A DNA stretch of 64,000 bases from Halalkalibacter nanhaiisediminis (GCF_007830185.1 NZ_VLKZ01000001.1:62001-126000); one strand, 5' to 3'. Numbered from the stretch's first letter, positions 7,235 to 17,584 are shown. The notes: a model not told the origin generated them from the sequence alone. A program made the numbers and translations.

Positions 7235-8734
7235 ATGAGCAACATGCAGAAAAAAACAGACGTTATCTTAATTGGTGCTGGAGTCATGAGTGCGACTTTG
7301 GGATCATTACTGAAAGAGTTAGCACCAGAATGGGAAATCAAAGTGTTTGAGAAACTCGCAAATGCAGGTGAAGAAAGCTCGAACGAATGGAATAATGCGG
7401 GTACGGGCCATGCTGCACTTTGTGAGCTTAACTATACATCCGAAAATGGTGACGGATCTATAGATGTTAGCAAAGCTATAAAAATTAATGAACAGTTTCA
7501 GCTTTCAAGACAGTTTTGGTCTTATCTTGTAAATAGCAATTTGATTCGTAATCCACAAGACTTTATCATGCCAATACCTCATATAAGTTTAGTGCAAGGG
7601 GAAAACAATGTATCATTTTTAAAAAAACGATTTGAAGCGCTTTCAAACAATCCTCTGTTTCAAGAGATGGAGTATTCCGATACCCCTGAAAAACTGAAGG
7701 AATGGGTTCCGCTTATTATGGAGGGCCGTACATCGAATGAACCGATAGCTGCGACAAAAATCGATTCAGGAACCGATGTCAACTTTGGTGCTTTAACACG
7801 AATGTTGTTTGACCACTTAAAGAGTAAAAATGTTGAGATGAACTACAAGCATAGTGTTAAGGATATTAAACGTACTAGTGACGGCTCGTGGGAAGTGAAA
7901 GTGCATGATATCGATAATGGTAAGATCGAAAACCATACGGCAAAATTCGTCTTTATCGGCAGTGGGGGAGGAAGTTTGCATTTACTACAAAAAACGGGTA
8001 TCCCTGAGTCGAAGCATATTGGGGGATTCCCAGTAAGCGGACTATTTTTGGCATGTAACAATCCAGAGATTATCAAGCAGCATCATGCAAAAGTGTACGG
8101 TAAAGCTAAGGTTGGTGCTCCTCCAATGTCTGTTCCGCATCTTGATACAAGATATATCGACAACAAAAAAACTTTGCTGTTTGGACCATTTGCTGGCTTC
8201 TCACCAAAGTTCTTAAAAACGGGTTCAAATTTTGATTTGATCAGTTCTATAAAACCGAATAATCTCTTGACAATGCTAGCTGCAGGCGTAAAAGAGATGG
8301 CCTTGACACAATACTTGATCCAGCAAGTTATGTTATCGCATGAAAAACGCATTGAAGAATTACGCGAGTTTATTCCAAACGTTAAAAGCGAGGATTGGGA
8401 AACAGTGGTAGCGGGTCAACGTGTACAAGTTATTAAAGATACTGAGGCTGGTAGAGGAACACTTCAATTTGGTACGGAAGTTATCAGTGCGGCTGATGGC
8501 TCGGTAGCTGCATTGCTCGGTGCTTCTCCAGGTGCTTCTACTGCCGTTCACGTTATGCTTGAAGTATTGGAAAAATGCTTCCCACAACATTTGAAAGAGT
8601 GGGAACCGAAAATAAAAGAAATGATTCCTTCTTATGGCGTGTCACTAACGGAAAACCCAGAGCTTTTCCAAGAAATTTTTACTTTAACAGAGCAGACGCT
8701 TGGTCTAAGTGAAAAAGAACTGGCTTTTAGTTAA
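7235..8734 (+). CDS. mqo: Malate:quinone oxidoreductase
   Basis: 499 residues from the ATG at 7235, chosen because AAGGAGGG lies at 7222-7229; a longer frame runs upstream without a ribosome binding site. The N-terminal FAD-binding motif is [19 protein letters not shown]. The block [20 protein letters not shown] is diagnostic of Mqo, and length and C-terminus are typical. It oxidises malate to oxaloacetate at the membrane, passing electrons to quinone, as a route parallel to the NAD-dependent enzyme. Monocistronic, with a strong hairpin terminator at 8897. Confidence 0.95.
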   Translation: MSNMQKKTDVILIGAGVMSATLGSLLKELAPEWEIKVFEKLANAGEESSNEWNNAGTGHAALCELNYTSENGDGSIDVSKAIKINEQFQLSRQFWSYLVNSNLIRNPQDFIMPIPHISLVQGENNVSFLKKRFEALSNNPLFQEMEYSDTPEKLKEWVPLIMEGRTSNEPIAATKIDSGTDVNFGALTRMLFDHLKSKNVEMNYKHSVKDIKRTSDGSWEVKVHDIDNGKIENHTAKFVFIGSGGGSLHLLQKTGIPESKHIGGFPVSGLFLACNNPEIIKQHHAKVYGKAKVGAPPMSVPHLDTRYIDNKKTLLFGPFAGFSPKFLKTGSNFDLISSIKPNNLLTMLAAGVKEMALTQYLIQQVMLSHEKRIEELREFIPNVKSEDWETVVAGQRVQVIKDTEAGRGTLQFGTEVISAADGSVAALLGASPGASTAVHVMLEVLEKCFPQHLKEWEPKIKEMIPSYGVSLTENPELFQEIFTLTEQTLGLSEKELAFS

Positions 8735-8896
8735 TTCTTTAGATGTAGAAACAAGGGTAGTTAATGAAAAGATGATGCAACGCTTTTCATCATTGGACAA
8801 TTGAGTTTAAGATCAAGACAGTGAAAAAACAGCGATAAAACAAATAGGTACATAAAGAATCAAGTAAATAACGGGAAATTATTGAAAATAAAACAT

Positions 8897-8936
8897 AGAA
8901 CCTTTGATCTATCTTTAGATTGAAGGTTCTTTTTTC
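8897..8936 (+). terminator. Terminator downstream of mqo
   Basis: GAACCTT (8898-8904) pairs with AAGGTTC (8923-8929). An inner GATCTA/TAGATT stem extends the pairing, and six T follow. Confidence 0.8.
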
Positions 8937-8944
8937 AAAATTCA

Positions 8945-8990
8945 TCGCTAGAGAGACTACGGTGAACCTTCTCATAAGTAGGGGTAACCA
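8945..8990. repeat. Degenerate dispersed hairpin repeat, copy 4
   Basis: ACTACGGTGAACCTTCTCAT (8956-8975) matches the repeat core at 2691 and 5774 on its left side but has lost the right palindromic arm. Confidence 0.4.
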
Positions 8991-9314
8991 AATCACAAAG
9001 ATTGATTAAGAGAAGAAGCGGGTACCTCTTAAAGGTAACTGCTTCAATTCTAATCTATGGACAGAACAAAGAGAAAAATCTATCTGCATACTGATGTTTT
9101 CATTGAATTCTGCTTAGTAACAAATAATCAACCTTACTTAAAAGACGCTATCAATGCTAAGAAACGGTATAATAAGATGGAAGAAGCAGACATTAGAAAA
9201 GAGCTGCATTGTGTTAGTATAAAAACAGGACATATTATAAAATGCTTATGATGTTTGTTTCATATAAGAGAATAAACGAATATAGAAAAAGCCAAAAGAA
9301 GAAAAGGAGAAACT
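8991..9314. other. Non-coding stretch before selO
   Basis: An imperfect hairpin GAAGC...GCTTC with GGTACCT/AGGTAAC lies at about 9013-9045. A 64-codon open frame at 9057-9251 has no ribosome binding site and no recognisable family, and I do not call it. The end holds the selO ribosome binding site AAAAGGAG. Confidence 0.4.
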
Positions 9315-10778
9315 ATGACAAAGAGTAAAGAAACAGGATGGAACTTAGACAACAGTTATGCACGTCTACCGAGATCATTTTTTTCCTTCATCAACCCAAC
9401 TCCTGTACTCTCACCGAAGCTTGTCATTCTCAATGAAAAGTTGGCAACATCCCTTGGGCTGCACGTCGAGGAGATGCAAAGCGAAGAGGGAGTGGAGGTT
9501 TTTGCTGGGAACCATATTCCAGAAGATGCTTCCCCTCTTGCGCAAGCTTACGCTGGGCATCAATTTGGACATTTTAATATGTTAGGGGACGGACGGGCTG
9601 TGCTGCTAGGCGAGCAGATCACGTCCAAAGAGAAAAAAGTCGATATTCAACTTAAGGGTTCAGGTAGAACGCCTTATTCTCGTGGAGGCGATGGGCGAGC
9701 TGCACTTGGACCGATGCTGCGCGAATACATCATTAGTGAGGCTATGTATGCGCTTGGTATCCCTACCACCCGTAGTTTAGCAGTGGTGACAACTGGAGAG
9801 TCAATCATTCGTGAAACGGAGCTACCTGGGGCCATTCTAACTCGTGTGGCTGCCAGTCATTTGCGTGTCGGCACCTTTCAATACGCTGCAAACTGGGGCA
9901 CAGTAGAGCAACTGCGGATTCTAGCCGACTATGCGCTAAATCGTCATTTTCCAGACATTGAAGCTGACGAGAATCGCTATCTTTCACTACTTCAAGAAGT
10001 GATTAAGCGTCAGGCTGAGCTTATTGCTAAATGGCAACTGGTAGGCTTTATTCATGGGGTGATGAATACCGACAACATGACGATAAGCGGAGAAACGATC
10101 GATTATGGCCCTTGCGCCTTTATGGATCGTTATGACCCAGCAACGGTATTTAGCTCGATTGATATTCAAGGCCGCTATGCTTATGGTAATCAGCCGAACA
10201 TTGCTGGATGGAATCTTGCACGATTGGCTGAAGCCTTATTGCCGTTGTTTCATGAAGATCAAGAGAAGGCGGTTGAACTGGCCCAGAATGAGCTTTCAGG
10301 TTTTCCAGATTTGTTTAACCGTCATTGGCTTGCAGGAATGAGAGCAAAACTGGGGATTTTTAACGAAGAACAACAGGATGACGCTCTTATTCATGATCTT
10401 CTCAATATGATGGAGGAGTATAATGCTGATTATACGAATACCTTCCGCGCATTAACTTTTGATCAGTTAGACGATGCAGTTCTGTTTGGCACCGAAGAAT
10501 TTAAACAATGGCACAAGCTGTGGCAGGAGAGACTTAGTAGACAGCAGGAATCGAAAGCTTCCTCGCATGATTTGATGCAAAATAGTAATCCTGCGCTAAT
10601 CCCGCGAAATCATCGGGTGGAAGAAGCACTCAATGCTGCAGTGGAACAAGGAGACTATAGCGTGATGGAACGGCTTTTGAATGTTCTTTCAAACCCTTAT
10701 GCACATTCCGTGGAACAGGATGAATATTCCGCAGTACCTGAGTCTACAATTCCTTATCGAACCTTTTGCGGTACTTGA
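9315..10778 (+). CDS. selO: SelO/YdiU family protein adenylyltransferase (pseudokinase)
   Basis: 487 residues with ribosome binding site AAAAGGAG. Family blocks are present in order: [15 protein letters not shown] and [10 protein letters not shown] near the N-terminus, [20 protein letters not shown] (nucleotide loop), HGVMNTDNM and DYGPCAFMD (metal-binding), and the [19 protein letters not shown] helix. These make up the UPF0061/SelO fold, which transfers AMP to Ser/Thr/Tyr of redox-related proteins in the members studied. Length is normal for the Gram-positive form. It stands alone, with no operon partners. Confidence 0.93.
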   Translation: MTKSKETGWNLDNSYARLPRSFFSFINPTPVLSPKLVILNEKLATSLGLHVEEMQSEEGVEVFAGNHIPEDASPLAQAYAGHQFGHFNMLGDGRAVLLGEQITSKEKKVDIQLKGSGRTPYSRGGDGRAALGPMLREYIISEAMYALGIPTTRSLAVVTTGESIIRETELPGAILTRVAASHLRVGTFQYAANWGTVEQLRILADYALNRHFPDIEADENRYLSLLQEVIKRQAELIAKWQLVGFIHGVMNTDNMTISGETIDYGPCAFMDRYDPATVFSSIDIQGRYAYGNQPNIAGWNLARLAEALLPLFHEDQEKAVELAQNELSGFPDLFNRHWLAGMRAKLGIFNEEQQDDALIHDLLNMMEEYNADYTNTFRALTFDQLDDAVLFGTEEFKQWHKLWQERLSRQQESKASSHDLMQNSNPALIPRNHRVEEALNAAVEQGDYSVMERLLNVLSNPYAHSVEQDEYSAVPESTIPYRTFCGT

Positions 10779-10901
10779 TAGAAATTAGAAACAGCTCTTT
10801 CTGCTTATGTTTTACTTTGGACAAATCATGCTGCCTTAATAAAGGGCATCATGAAACAGAGTGAATTAGTAAGATGTAACGTACCATAAGGCAAAATAAA
10901 A

Positions 10902-10921
10902 GTGCACGCGACTGCGTGCAC
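10902..10921 (-). terminator. Terminator of the cstA operon
   Basis: GTGCACGC, a 4-base loop, then GCGTGCAC. On the minus strand it is followed by TTTTATTTTG, just beyond the small coupled gene. Confidence 0.65.
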
Positions 10922-10927
10922 TTAAAT

Positions 10928-11077
10928 CTACATGAGGAATGCAACAGAAATGGCTCCGATTTTGATCAAAATAATAATTATTTTGATCAAAAGTGAAAGA
11001 GTATGATTGTCATTTTGGTTGACCTTTTCTTCCTGCTCATTGACAACCTTTAGGTATTCTGGACTGCAGTACCCCAT
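10928..11077 (-). CDS. 49-residue membrane protein coupled to the CstA permease
   Basis: The ATG at 11075-11077 overlaps the cstA stop (TAATG), so translation should be coupled. The peptide starts MGYCSPEYLKVVNEQEEKVN and ends in one hydrophobic span (SLLIKIIIILIKIGAISVAF). It is followed by the operon terminator. Position suggests an accessory subunit or regulator of the permease, comparable in location only to YbdD/YjiX beside enterobacterial CstA/BtsT; the sequence does not resemble YbdD. The coding claim rests on overlap, position and composition. Confidence 0.6.
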   Translation of the reverse strand: MGYCSPEYLKVVNEQEEKVNQNDNHTLSLLIKIIIILIKIGAISVAFLM

Positions 11078-12528
11078 TAGGCAACTCTGTTCCAATCGGA
11101 AATATCTTCTTCAAGCGGAAGATTGTTTGCTCGTGCTTTTTTAGCGGCATTAAAGAATAACACAACAAGTATTGTAGCGCCGATTATACCACCAATCCAG
11201 GCAATGTTCATCGGTAAACCAAATCCGATTGGTGCATTTAAAATATACGTAATCACCATGACTAACATGAACGTTCCTGGTATAAGTGAGATCCAGTAGT
11301 TTTTCTTGGCAATGTATAAATACATGGCGCCGACAAACAAGGCTATCACTGCTGTCGCTTGGTTCGCCCAGCTGAAATATCTCCATAACAGGTTAAAGTC
11401 AATTTGTGTTAGCACAACGGAAATCGCAAATAGTGGAAGTGCGATCCATAAGCGGCTTGAAAATTTCTTTTGGGCAATATTAAGGTATTCAGCAATAATC
11501 ATACGTGCACTTCTAAAAGCCGTATCTCCAGAAGTGATTGGTAAGACAACGACACCAAGTACGGCAATCGTACCTCCTACTGCACCAAGCATCAATACCG
11601 ATACTTCACTAACAACCGCACCAGGACCACCTGCTGCTAGCATTTCACCTAAGCCACTATAGCCATCGAATAAGCTCATTGCCGCAGCTGCCCAGATCAT
11701 TGCAATAATTCCTTCTGCAATCATCATACCGTAGAAAATTTTGCGGCCTTGTTTTTCATTTTGAGTTGTACGAGAAATGATTGGTGTTTGTGTAGCATGG
11801 AATCCTGAAAGGGCCCCACAAGTGATCGTGAAAAATAGCAATGGTAAAATTGGTGCATTATCAGGATGGAAATTCGATAAAGAAAGTTCAGGGATCGGTG
11901 CACCGTTAACGATTAATCCGATACCGACACCAAGAGCACTAATCACCAGTACTGCACCAAAATATGGATATAGACGTCCGATAATTTTATCAACTGGTAA
12001 TAGCGTAGCTAAGATGTAATAAAGAAAAATAACAGCAATGATAATACCTAATGCAATTTGACCATCCATTAAGACATGAAGCAGACTTGCTGGAGTTGAA
12101 ACAAATACGGTACCTACTAATAAAAGAAGAAGGATAGCAAAGGCATTAACAACATGTTTCATCACTTTTCCTAAAAACTTACTTGCAAGCTCAGGTAAAT
12201 GAGCACCACGGTTGCGAATAGAAATCATTCCAGTTAAATAATCGTGGACAGCACCAGCAAAAATACAACCAATTACAATCCAGATAAAGGCAACTGGTCC
12301 GTAAAGCGCTCCCATAATAGGACCGAAAACAGGACCTGTACCAGCAATATTTAATAACTGAATTAATGAATTCTTAGGTGTGCTCATCGGTACATAGTCA
12401 ACGCCATCACTGTTGACGTAAGCAGGAGTAGCACGTTCCTCCTTTACGCCAAAAACTTTTTCAACGAACTTGCCATATGTGAAATAACCTATGATTAAAA
12501 GGATGATACCAGCTAGAAATGTGTACAT
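11077..12528 (-). CDS. cstA: CstA/BtsT-family pyruvate or peptide permease
   Basis: 483 residues from the ATG at 12528, chosen for the GGGGGAGAG site just upstream; the open frame extends 28 codons further without a site. More than ten membrane segments. The block GTGPVFGPIMGALYGPVAFIW and later GFHATQTPIISRTTQNE are hallmarks of the carbon-starvation CstA family. This is the shorter form, without the long C-terminal part of E. coli CstA. In E. coli, relatives import pyruvate (BtsT) or peptides and pyruvate (CstA). Here it follows a LytS/LytT pair, as BtsT is controlled by BtsSR, which favours pyruvate. A cre-like site lies in its own promoter region. Confidence 0.9.
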   Translation of the reverse strand: MYTFLAGIILLIIGYFTYGKFVEKVFGVKEERATPAYVNSDGVDYVPMSTPKNSLIQLLNIAGTGPVFGPIMGALYGPVAFIWIVIGCIFAGAVHDYLTGMISIRNRGAHLPELASKFLGKVMKHVVNAFAILLLLLVGTVFVSTPASLLHVLMDGQIALGIIIAVIFLYYILATLLPVDKIIGRLYPYFGAVLVISALGVGIGLIVNGAPIPELSLSNFHPDNAPILPLLFFTITCGALSGFHATQTPIISRTTQNEKQGRKIFYGMMIAEGIIAMIWAAAAMSLFDGYSGLGEMLAAGGPGAVVSEVSVLMLGAVGGTIAVLGVVVLPITSGDTAFRSARMIIAEYLNIAQKKFSSRLWIALPLFAISVVLTQIDFNLLWRYFSWANQATAVIALFVGAMYLYIAKKNYWISLIPGTFMLVMVITYILNAPIGFGLPMNIAWIGGIIGATILVVLFFNAAKKARANNLPLEEDISDWNRVA

Positions 12529-12547
12529 ATGTCTCTCCCCCTCGATA

Positions 12548-12561
12548 TGAATGCGCTTACA
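12548..12561 (-). promoter_or_regulatory. cre-like site (CcpA) upstream of cstA
   Basis: Read on the minus strand it is TGTAAGCGCATTCA, one mismatch from TGWAANCGNTNWCA. It lies 20-33 bases before the cstA start and just downstream of a TATACT -10 element. That position suits carbon catabolite repression. Confidence 0.55.
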
Positions 12562-12633
12562 AAATGAGTATAATAGACATGGGGTTATAGAGGGGAGAAT
12601 TGAGATTAACAAGTCGAAAAGTCAGGTTATCAT

Positions 12634-12675
12634 GTAAAAAAAAGAGATTAAGATGCAATGAATCATCTAAATCTC
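12634..12675 (-). terminator. Terminator after lytT
   Basis: On the minus strand GAGATT-AGATG pairs with CATCT-AATCTC, followed by seven T. The stem begins at the lytT stop codon, so cstA needs its own promoter or read-through. Confidence 0.8.
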
Positions 12676-13398
12676 CAATTTCATTCTTAAGGCCTTTACA
12701 TAATTTCGACTAACGGACAACATTTCATCTCGTCCTTTAATTTGTAGGTGATAAGCACCGTTAAACCAGGGAGTTAGACGAGTAACATATTCCAAGTTAA
12801 CCAAATAACTTTTATGAGTCCGAAAAAAATTAAATGTATTGAGTTTGCTTTCTAAATCCTTAAGAGGTGTTTTGGTTGTAAACTCCTTCGATTTTGTAAT
12901 AACCCTAGTCAGCTTATCATCTCTGAATATGTAAAGAATATTCTTTGGTTCAAAATAATAAATTTCTCCTTCCGCTTCAACAGCAAGCTTCCCCGTAGGT
13001 TTCTCTGTGTCTTTTTCCTTAGAGCTGTTAAACTTTCTTTCAATCCGTTCAATGGTTTCCTTCAGTTGATCTTCATCATATGGTTTAAGTAAATAATCAA
13101 CCGCATCGTAACGGAATGCCTCAACGGCAAATTGGGGATAGGCTGTCGTGAAGACCACTAGAGGTGCTTTTTTAAGTTCCATTAAAGCTTTGGCTGCTTC
13201 CATCCCATTCATTCGCGGCATCTCAACATCTAAAAAAACAACGTCGGGCTGGAGCTGAAGGGCTTTCATAATAGCTGCTTCTCCAGACTCTGCTTCTCCA
13301 GCGATTAGGATTGATGGAAAAGAAGTTAATAGATGTTTTAGCTCATCTCGGCTATATAATTCATCATCGACAATTAAGGTTTTGATGGGTGTTTCCAT
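12667..13398 (-). CDS. lytT: LytTR-family response regulator
   Basis: 243 residues from the ATG at 13398, preceded by GAGGAA; an upstream in-frame start lacks a site. The receiver domain (residues ~1-120) has the acidic pair DDE, phospho-acceptor Asp in VVFLDVEMP, and the conserved Thr and Lys (FTTAYP, LLKPY). A LytTR DNA-binding domain follows from ~140 (FFRTHKSYLVNLEYV). It overlaps the end of the sensor gene by 25 bases. LytTR regulators with this type of sensor control pyruvate uptake in B. subtilis (pftAB) and E. coli (BtsSR/YpdAB). The adjacent cstA is the obvious target. Confidence 0.92.
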   Translation of the reverse strand: METPIKTLIVDDELYSRDELKHLLTSFPSILIAGEAESGEAAIMKALQLQPDVVFLDVEMPRMNGMEAAKALMELKKAPLVVFTTAYPQFAVEAFRYDAVDYLLKPYDEDQLKETIERIERKFNSSKEKDTEKPTGKLAVEAEGEIYYFEPKNILYIFRDDKLTRVITKSKEFTTKTPLKDLESKLNTFNFFRTHKSYLVNLEYVTRLTPWFNGAYHLQIKGRDEMLSVSRNYVKALRMKLEI

Positions 13399-15137
13399 GT
13401 TTTCGCTTCCTCTACGCATGGGATGGTGAAGGCAATTTCTGTGCCTTTATTAGGTTCACTTTTTATTTTTAACGCTGCATCATCTCCGAACATCATTGTC
13501 AGTCTGCGGTTAACATTATACATAGCGAGGCCTGTTCCGCTCTCTGAATGGACCAGGGGTTTACCGATTTGTTTGATTCGTTCCTTGCTTATTCCATGCC
13601 CATTGTCAGCCACAAGTATATAAGTTGAGTTATTTTTCTTTTTAACAATAATATTTATTATGCAATTATTTTCTTTATCTTTAAAGCCATGTTTAATCGC
13701 ATTTTCAACGAGTGGCTGCAAGGTAAGGGGAGGAATGTTTTGCAGGAGAGCACCCTCGTCAATATCATATGCAACTTCTAATTTATTAACAAATCTCGCC
13801 TCTTCGATTGATAAATAAGCTTTCACATGCTTTAATTCCTGCTCCAGTATGGTCATGCTATGTGTGGTTACGGTTAGATTCTGCCGTAAATAATGTGACA
13901 ATGATATAAGAAGCTTCCGGGCTTTTGCAGGATTAATACGAATAAGTGAAACAATTGTATTTAATGTATTAAACAAAAAATGCGGGCTAATTTGTGCTTG
14001 AAGAGCTTTGATTTCTGCTTCTTTTGCCAGTTGATGCGCCTTGTCAGCATCAGCAATTTCAAGCTGATTGCTCATCATTGAACTGAGTCCAGAAATTAGC
14101 TCCATAACGACGTCGGTAATCTCTTTTTCAGAGCGGAAATAAAATTTTAACGTACCAATTGTTTTCCCGCGCTGTTTTAACGGGGCTATAACTGAGGCAC
14201 CGAGAGGACATCCCTCTATTCGACAATGAATCGCTCGCTGATTGGCAACAAGGATTTCCCCTTTCTTAATAGCGTCCATCGTAATTTGGGTTTGAATGGG
14301 GCTTTCAGGGCGATGATGGTCAGAGCCAAGTCCGACATGAGCGAGAATTTCTGTCGTGCTTGTTATTGCGACGGCACTTGTTGGAATTTCATGATGGATA
14401 ATATGACAGACCTCTTTAGCGGAATGAGCAGTGAGTCCATTCCTTAGGTAGGCCAGGGTCTGGCCTGCAATGCGCAGTGTTTTCTGCGCCTGCATTGCAC
14501 CAGCCTTTTCCTCTTCATTGATCACACTTTTAATAATTAAAAGGAAGAGAGCACAGCCAATGCCGTTAGCTAAAATCATTGGTAATCCAATGATTTCGAC
14601 TAATGCCCAAGCTTTTTCAAACGGACGGGAAATAAGTAAAATGACAAGCATTTGAATCGTTTCCGCTAATACGCCAATTAGTAAAGCAGACTGCAGTTTT
14701 ACACGCCCTTTTCTTCTATGAAACCATCCAGAAAGCACACCTGCTATAATGGCAGCTAATCCACAGGAAATAGCAGTAAATCCACCTAGCGAAAAACGAT
14801 GAAAACCAGCGATTAGTCCAGCACCAATTCCGACTTTATAGCCACCAAGAAGACCACCGAGTACGACACCGATTACCCGCGAATTGACAATCGCCTCATC
14901 CGTTGCAAGGTCGGCTGTCCAACGATCAAATTCTAGGCTTTCTATATTAAGACTCAAACCAGTATACGTACCAATAATACCGAAAAAACCAAAGAAGACA
15001 ATGGCTTTCAATTGCTGTTGGTGATTAAGCTGGTCCTGATACACCATGTCCCTAAAAAATTTAAATCTCGTTAAAATAAAGGCAATCGTTACAATGATAC
15101 CAATCCGTTCCACCATTGTAATCAATAATTCCAACAT
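13374..15137 (-). CDS. lytS: LytS-family sensor histidine kinase
   Basis: 587 residues. Six or so N-terminal membrane segments make up the 5TM-5TMR_LYT sensor (residues ~1-200), followed by a GAF-like domain (~220-350) and a HisKA_5-type region with the phospho-acceptor His in QAQISPHFLFNTLNTI. The ATPase domain has the N-box PLVENAIKHGF and G-box ADNGHGIS. The fold is typical of LytS/BtsS/YpdA sensors, which respond to extracellular pyruvate in studied cases. Forms an operon with lytT. Confidence 0.93.
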   Translation of the reverse strand: MLELLITMVERIGIIVTIAFILTRFKFFRDMVYQDQLNHQQQLKAIVFFGFFGIIGTYTGLSLNIESLEFDRWTADLATDEAIVNSRVIGVVLGGLLGGYKVGIGAGLIAGFHRFSLGGFTAISCGLAAIIAGVLSGWFHRRKGRVKLQSALLIGVLAETIQMLVILLISRPFEKAWALVEIIGLPMILANGIGCALFLLIIKSVINEEEKAGAMQAQKTLRIAGQTLAYLRNGLTAHSAKEVCHIIHHEIPTSAVAITSTTEILAHVGLGSDHHRPESPIQTQITMDAIKKGEILVANQRAIHCRIEGCPLGASVIAPLKQRGKTIGTLKFYFRSEKEITDVVMELISGLSSMMSNQLEIADADKAHQLAKEAEIKALQAQISPHFLFNTLNTIVSLIRINPAKARKLLISLSHYLRQNLTVTTHSMTILEQELKHVKAYLSIEEARFVNKLEVAYDIDEGALLQNIPPLTLQPLVENAIKHGFKDKENNCIINIIVKKKNNSTYILVADNGHGISKERIKQIGKPLVHSESGTGLAMYNVNRRLTMMFGDDAALKIKSEPNKGTEIAFTIPCVEEAKTWKHPSKP

Positions 15138-15398
15138 GGAAAGCTCCCCTTTTTTGGATTCTTGTCATCACCCGCAAATTCTGCAAACATTTTCTTCTTA
15201 TTTATTGTATCGTATTCCGAAAGAAAAATAGAAATTAGAATTTTAAATGTTCCATTAAAGCTTCTGCTATAATGAATACTGTTGTAAATAATCTGATTAT
15301 TTACCATTATACAGTTGTTTTACTTAGATAATGGTTTGGCCGTCCCTCTATAAACAACATGTTGACACAGACAGCAGTATATGATAATTAAATAGTGA

Positions 15399-15425
15399 TT
15401 AGCACTCGGATGTATAGAGTGCTAA
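15399..15425. promoter_or_regulatory. CIRCE operator (HrcA) upstream of htpG
   Basis: TTAGCACTC-N9-GAGTGCTAA, a perfect consensus match, 65 bases before the htpG start. A TTGACA at 15362-15367, with TAATTA/GATAAT about 15-17 bases downstream, forms the likely promoter, which places CIRCE at the start of the transcript. This predicts HrcA repression and heat induction. Confidence 0.93.
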
Positions 15426-15489
15426 TCATCTAAAAAAGAGTATGACAGCCATTCTAATGAAGATTAAACGTATGAAAGGGGAATCTTTA

Positions 15490-17370
15490 ATGGAAAAAAT
15501 GCAATTTAAAGCAGAATCTAAACGATTATTAGAAATGATGATTAACTCGATTTACTTGCAAAAAGAAATTTTCTTAAGAGAGTTAATTTCGAATGCAAGT
15601 GATGCAATTGATAAAATTTATTACAAGGCTTTAACAGATGAAACGTTAAGCTTCGACAAAGATCATTATTATATAAAAGTGGTTGCTGATAAGGAAAATA
15701 GAGCATTGAAAATCTCTGATACTGGGATTGGGATGACAAAGGAAGAGCTTGAACAGAATCTTGGTACGATTGCTAAGAGTGGTTCTTTAGCATTTAAAAA
15801 GGAAAATGAATCAAAGGATGGCCATGATATCATTGGTCAATTTGGCGTTGGTTTTTATTCTGCTTTTATGGTGGCAGACTCGGTGACAGTGATGTCCAAG
15901 GCATTAGGTGAAGATACTGCGTATAAGTGGGAATCTGAGGGTACAGATGGCTATACGATTGAGCCATACGAAAAAGAAGAAGTCGGTACAGAGATTATTT
16001 TGAAAATCAAAGAGAACACAGAAGATGAGACATATGATGAGTATTTAGAAGAGTATCGCTTAAAAGCCATTATTAAGAAATACTCTGATTTCATCCGCTA
16101 CCCAATTAAAATGGATGTGACAGAGAGGAAACGTAAAGAAGGCAGCGAAAGTGAATATGAAGATGTAAAAGAAGAACAAGTAATCAATAGCATGGTTCCA
16201 ATTTGGCGTAAGAATAAAAGTGAGCTTACGGCTGAAGATTACGAGAACTTTTATAATGAAAAACATTACGGTTTTGACAAGCCGCTAAAGCATATTCACA
16301 TTAATGTCGATGGTGCTGTTAGATATAATGCCATTTTATTTATCCCTGAGAACATCCCTTTTGACTACTATTCAAAGGAATTCGAAAAAGGGTTAGAGCT
16401 CTACTCTAATGGTGTCTTAATCATGGATAAATGCGCTGACTTACTTCCTGACTATTTTAGCTTTGTAAAAGGAATGGTCGACTCAGAAGACTTGTCACTT
16501 AATATTTCGCGCGAGATTTTACAGCAGGACAAGCAGCTGAAGTTAATTGCAAAAAACATTAACAAGAAAATAAAGAGCGAATTGCAAAGCTTACTAAAGG
16601 ATGATCGACAAAAGTATGAAGCATTTTATCAATCCTTTGGTAGACAGTTAAAATACGGCGTGTATGGTGATTTCGGAGCGAATAAGGAAGTCTTACAGGA
16701 CTTATTGATGTTCTATTCTTCTAAAGAGAAAAAGCTAGTCACATTAGATGAATATGTATCAAGAATGCCTGAAGACCAAAAATATATTTATTATGCATCA
16801 GGTGATTCGTATGAACGAATTGAAAAATTACCACAAACAGAAATGGTAGCGGATAAAGGCTACGAAATTTTATACTTTACTGAGGATATCGATGAGTTCG
16901 CGATCAAAATGCTTATGAATTATAAAGAGAAAGAATTCAAGTCTGTTTCAAGTGGTGATTTAGGAATTGAAGCTGAAGAAGATCAAAAGAACACGGAGTC
17001 AGAAGAGAAGGAGAATAAAGAGCTCTTTGATTATATGAAAACCATTTTGTCAGACAAAGTAAAGGATGTTAGAGTATCTAAAAGGTTGAGATCTCACCCA
17101 GTATGCTTATCTACTGATGGTGATGTGACAATTGAAATGGAAAAGATACTGAGTGCGATGCCAGATAATCAAAATATCAAAGCTGATAAGGTGTTAGAAA
17201 TTAATATCAATCATGATGTATTCAACTCCTTAAAAGAGGCCTTTGCACAAGATAAAGAGAAAGTAGATTTATATACGAAGCTATTGTACAATCAAGCTCT
17301 TCTCATTGAAGGACTGCCAATCCAAGATCCAGTAGAGTTCACAAATGACATTTGCAAAATAATGGTGTGA
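15490..17370 (+). CDS. htpG: Hsp90-family chaperone HtpG
   Basis: 626 residues from the ATG at 15490 (AAAGGGGAA ahead); the frame extends 16 codons upstream without a site. The GHKL ATPase domain is intact: [30 protein letters not shown] and [13 protein letters not shown]. The middle domain has RGVV-type replacement motifs and the catalytic-loop Arg in [11 protein letters not shown]. Then comes an acidic linker (~515-530) and the C-terminal dimerisation domain. Length equals that of B. subtilis HtpG. Controlled by CIRCE here, with its own terminator. Confidence 0.97.
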   Translation: MEKMQFKAESKRLLEMMINSIYLQKEIFLRELISNASDAIDKIYYKALTDETLSFDKDHYYIKVVADKENRALKISDTGIGMTKEELEQNLGTIAKSGSLAFKKENESKDGHDIIGQFGVGFYSAFMVADSVTVMSKALGEDTAYKWESEGTDGYTIEPYEKEEVGTEIILKIKENTEDETYDEYLEEYRLKAIIKKYSDFIRYPIKMDVTERKRKEGSESEYEDVKEEQVINSMVPIWRKNKSELTAEDYENFYNEKHYGFDKPLKHIHINVDGAVRYNAILFIPENIPFDYYSKEFEKGLELYSNGVLIMDKCADLLPDYFSFVKGMVDSEDLSLNISREILQQDKQLKLIAKNINKKIKSELQSLLKDDRQKYEAFYQSFGRQLKYGVYGDFGANKEVLQDLLMFYSSKEKKLVTLDEYVSRMPEDQKYIYYASGDSYERIEKLPQTEMVADKGYEILYFTEDIDEFAIKMLMNYKEKEFKSVSSGDLGIEAEEDQKNTESEEKENKELFDYMKTILSDKVKDVRVSKRLRSHPVCLSTDGDVTIEMEKILSAMPDNQNIKADKVLEININHDVFNSLKEAFAQDKEKVDLYTKLLYNQALLIEGLPIQDPVEFTNDICKIMV

Positions 17371-17376
17371 TCAATA

Positions 17377-17410
17377 AAAGCATGGGCATTTTCCCATGCT
17401 TTCAATTTTG
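17377..17410 (+). terminator. Terminator of htpG
   Basis: AAAGCATGGG (17377-17386) pairs with CCCATGCTTT (17393-17402), followed by CAATTTTG. Confidence 0.85.
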
Positions 17411-17430
17411 CTTGAAAGCCAACCATTTGG

Positions 17431-17466
17431 TAGTATGTATGAGGTGAACCATCTCAATTAGTAAGT
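17431..17466. repeat. Degenerate dispersed hairpin repeat, copy 5
   Basis: GAGGTGAACCATCTCAATTA (17441-17460) resembles the ACGGTGAACCGTRTCAYAA core at 2691 and 5774 but has lost most of the palindrome. Weak. Confidence 0.3.
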
Positions 17467-17584
17467 TTTATATACACAAAACACAATCCGAAGTGTCCGA
17501 ACGAGTGAAAGAGAATTGCTTGTTTGGGCTTCTTTCGGTAGAATGGGAGTAAATTTTAAAATGTAGAAAGGAGGGTAACGAAAG

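Noticed and set aside
9057-9251. 64-codon open frame between mqo and selO
   Set aside because: No ribosome binding site, no recognisable family, follows a hairpin in non-coding DNA.
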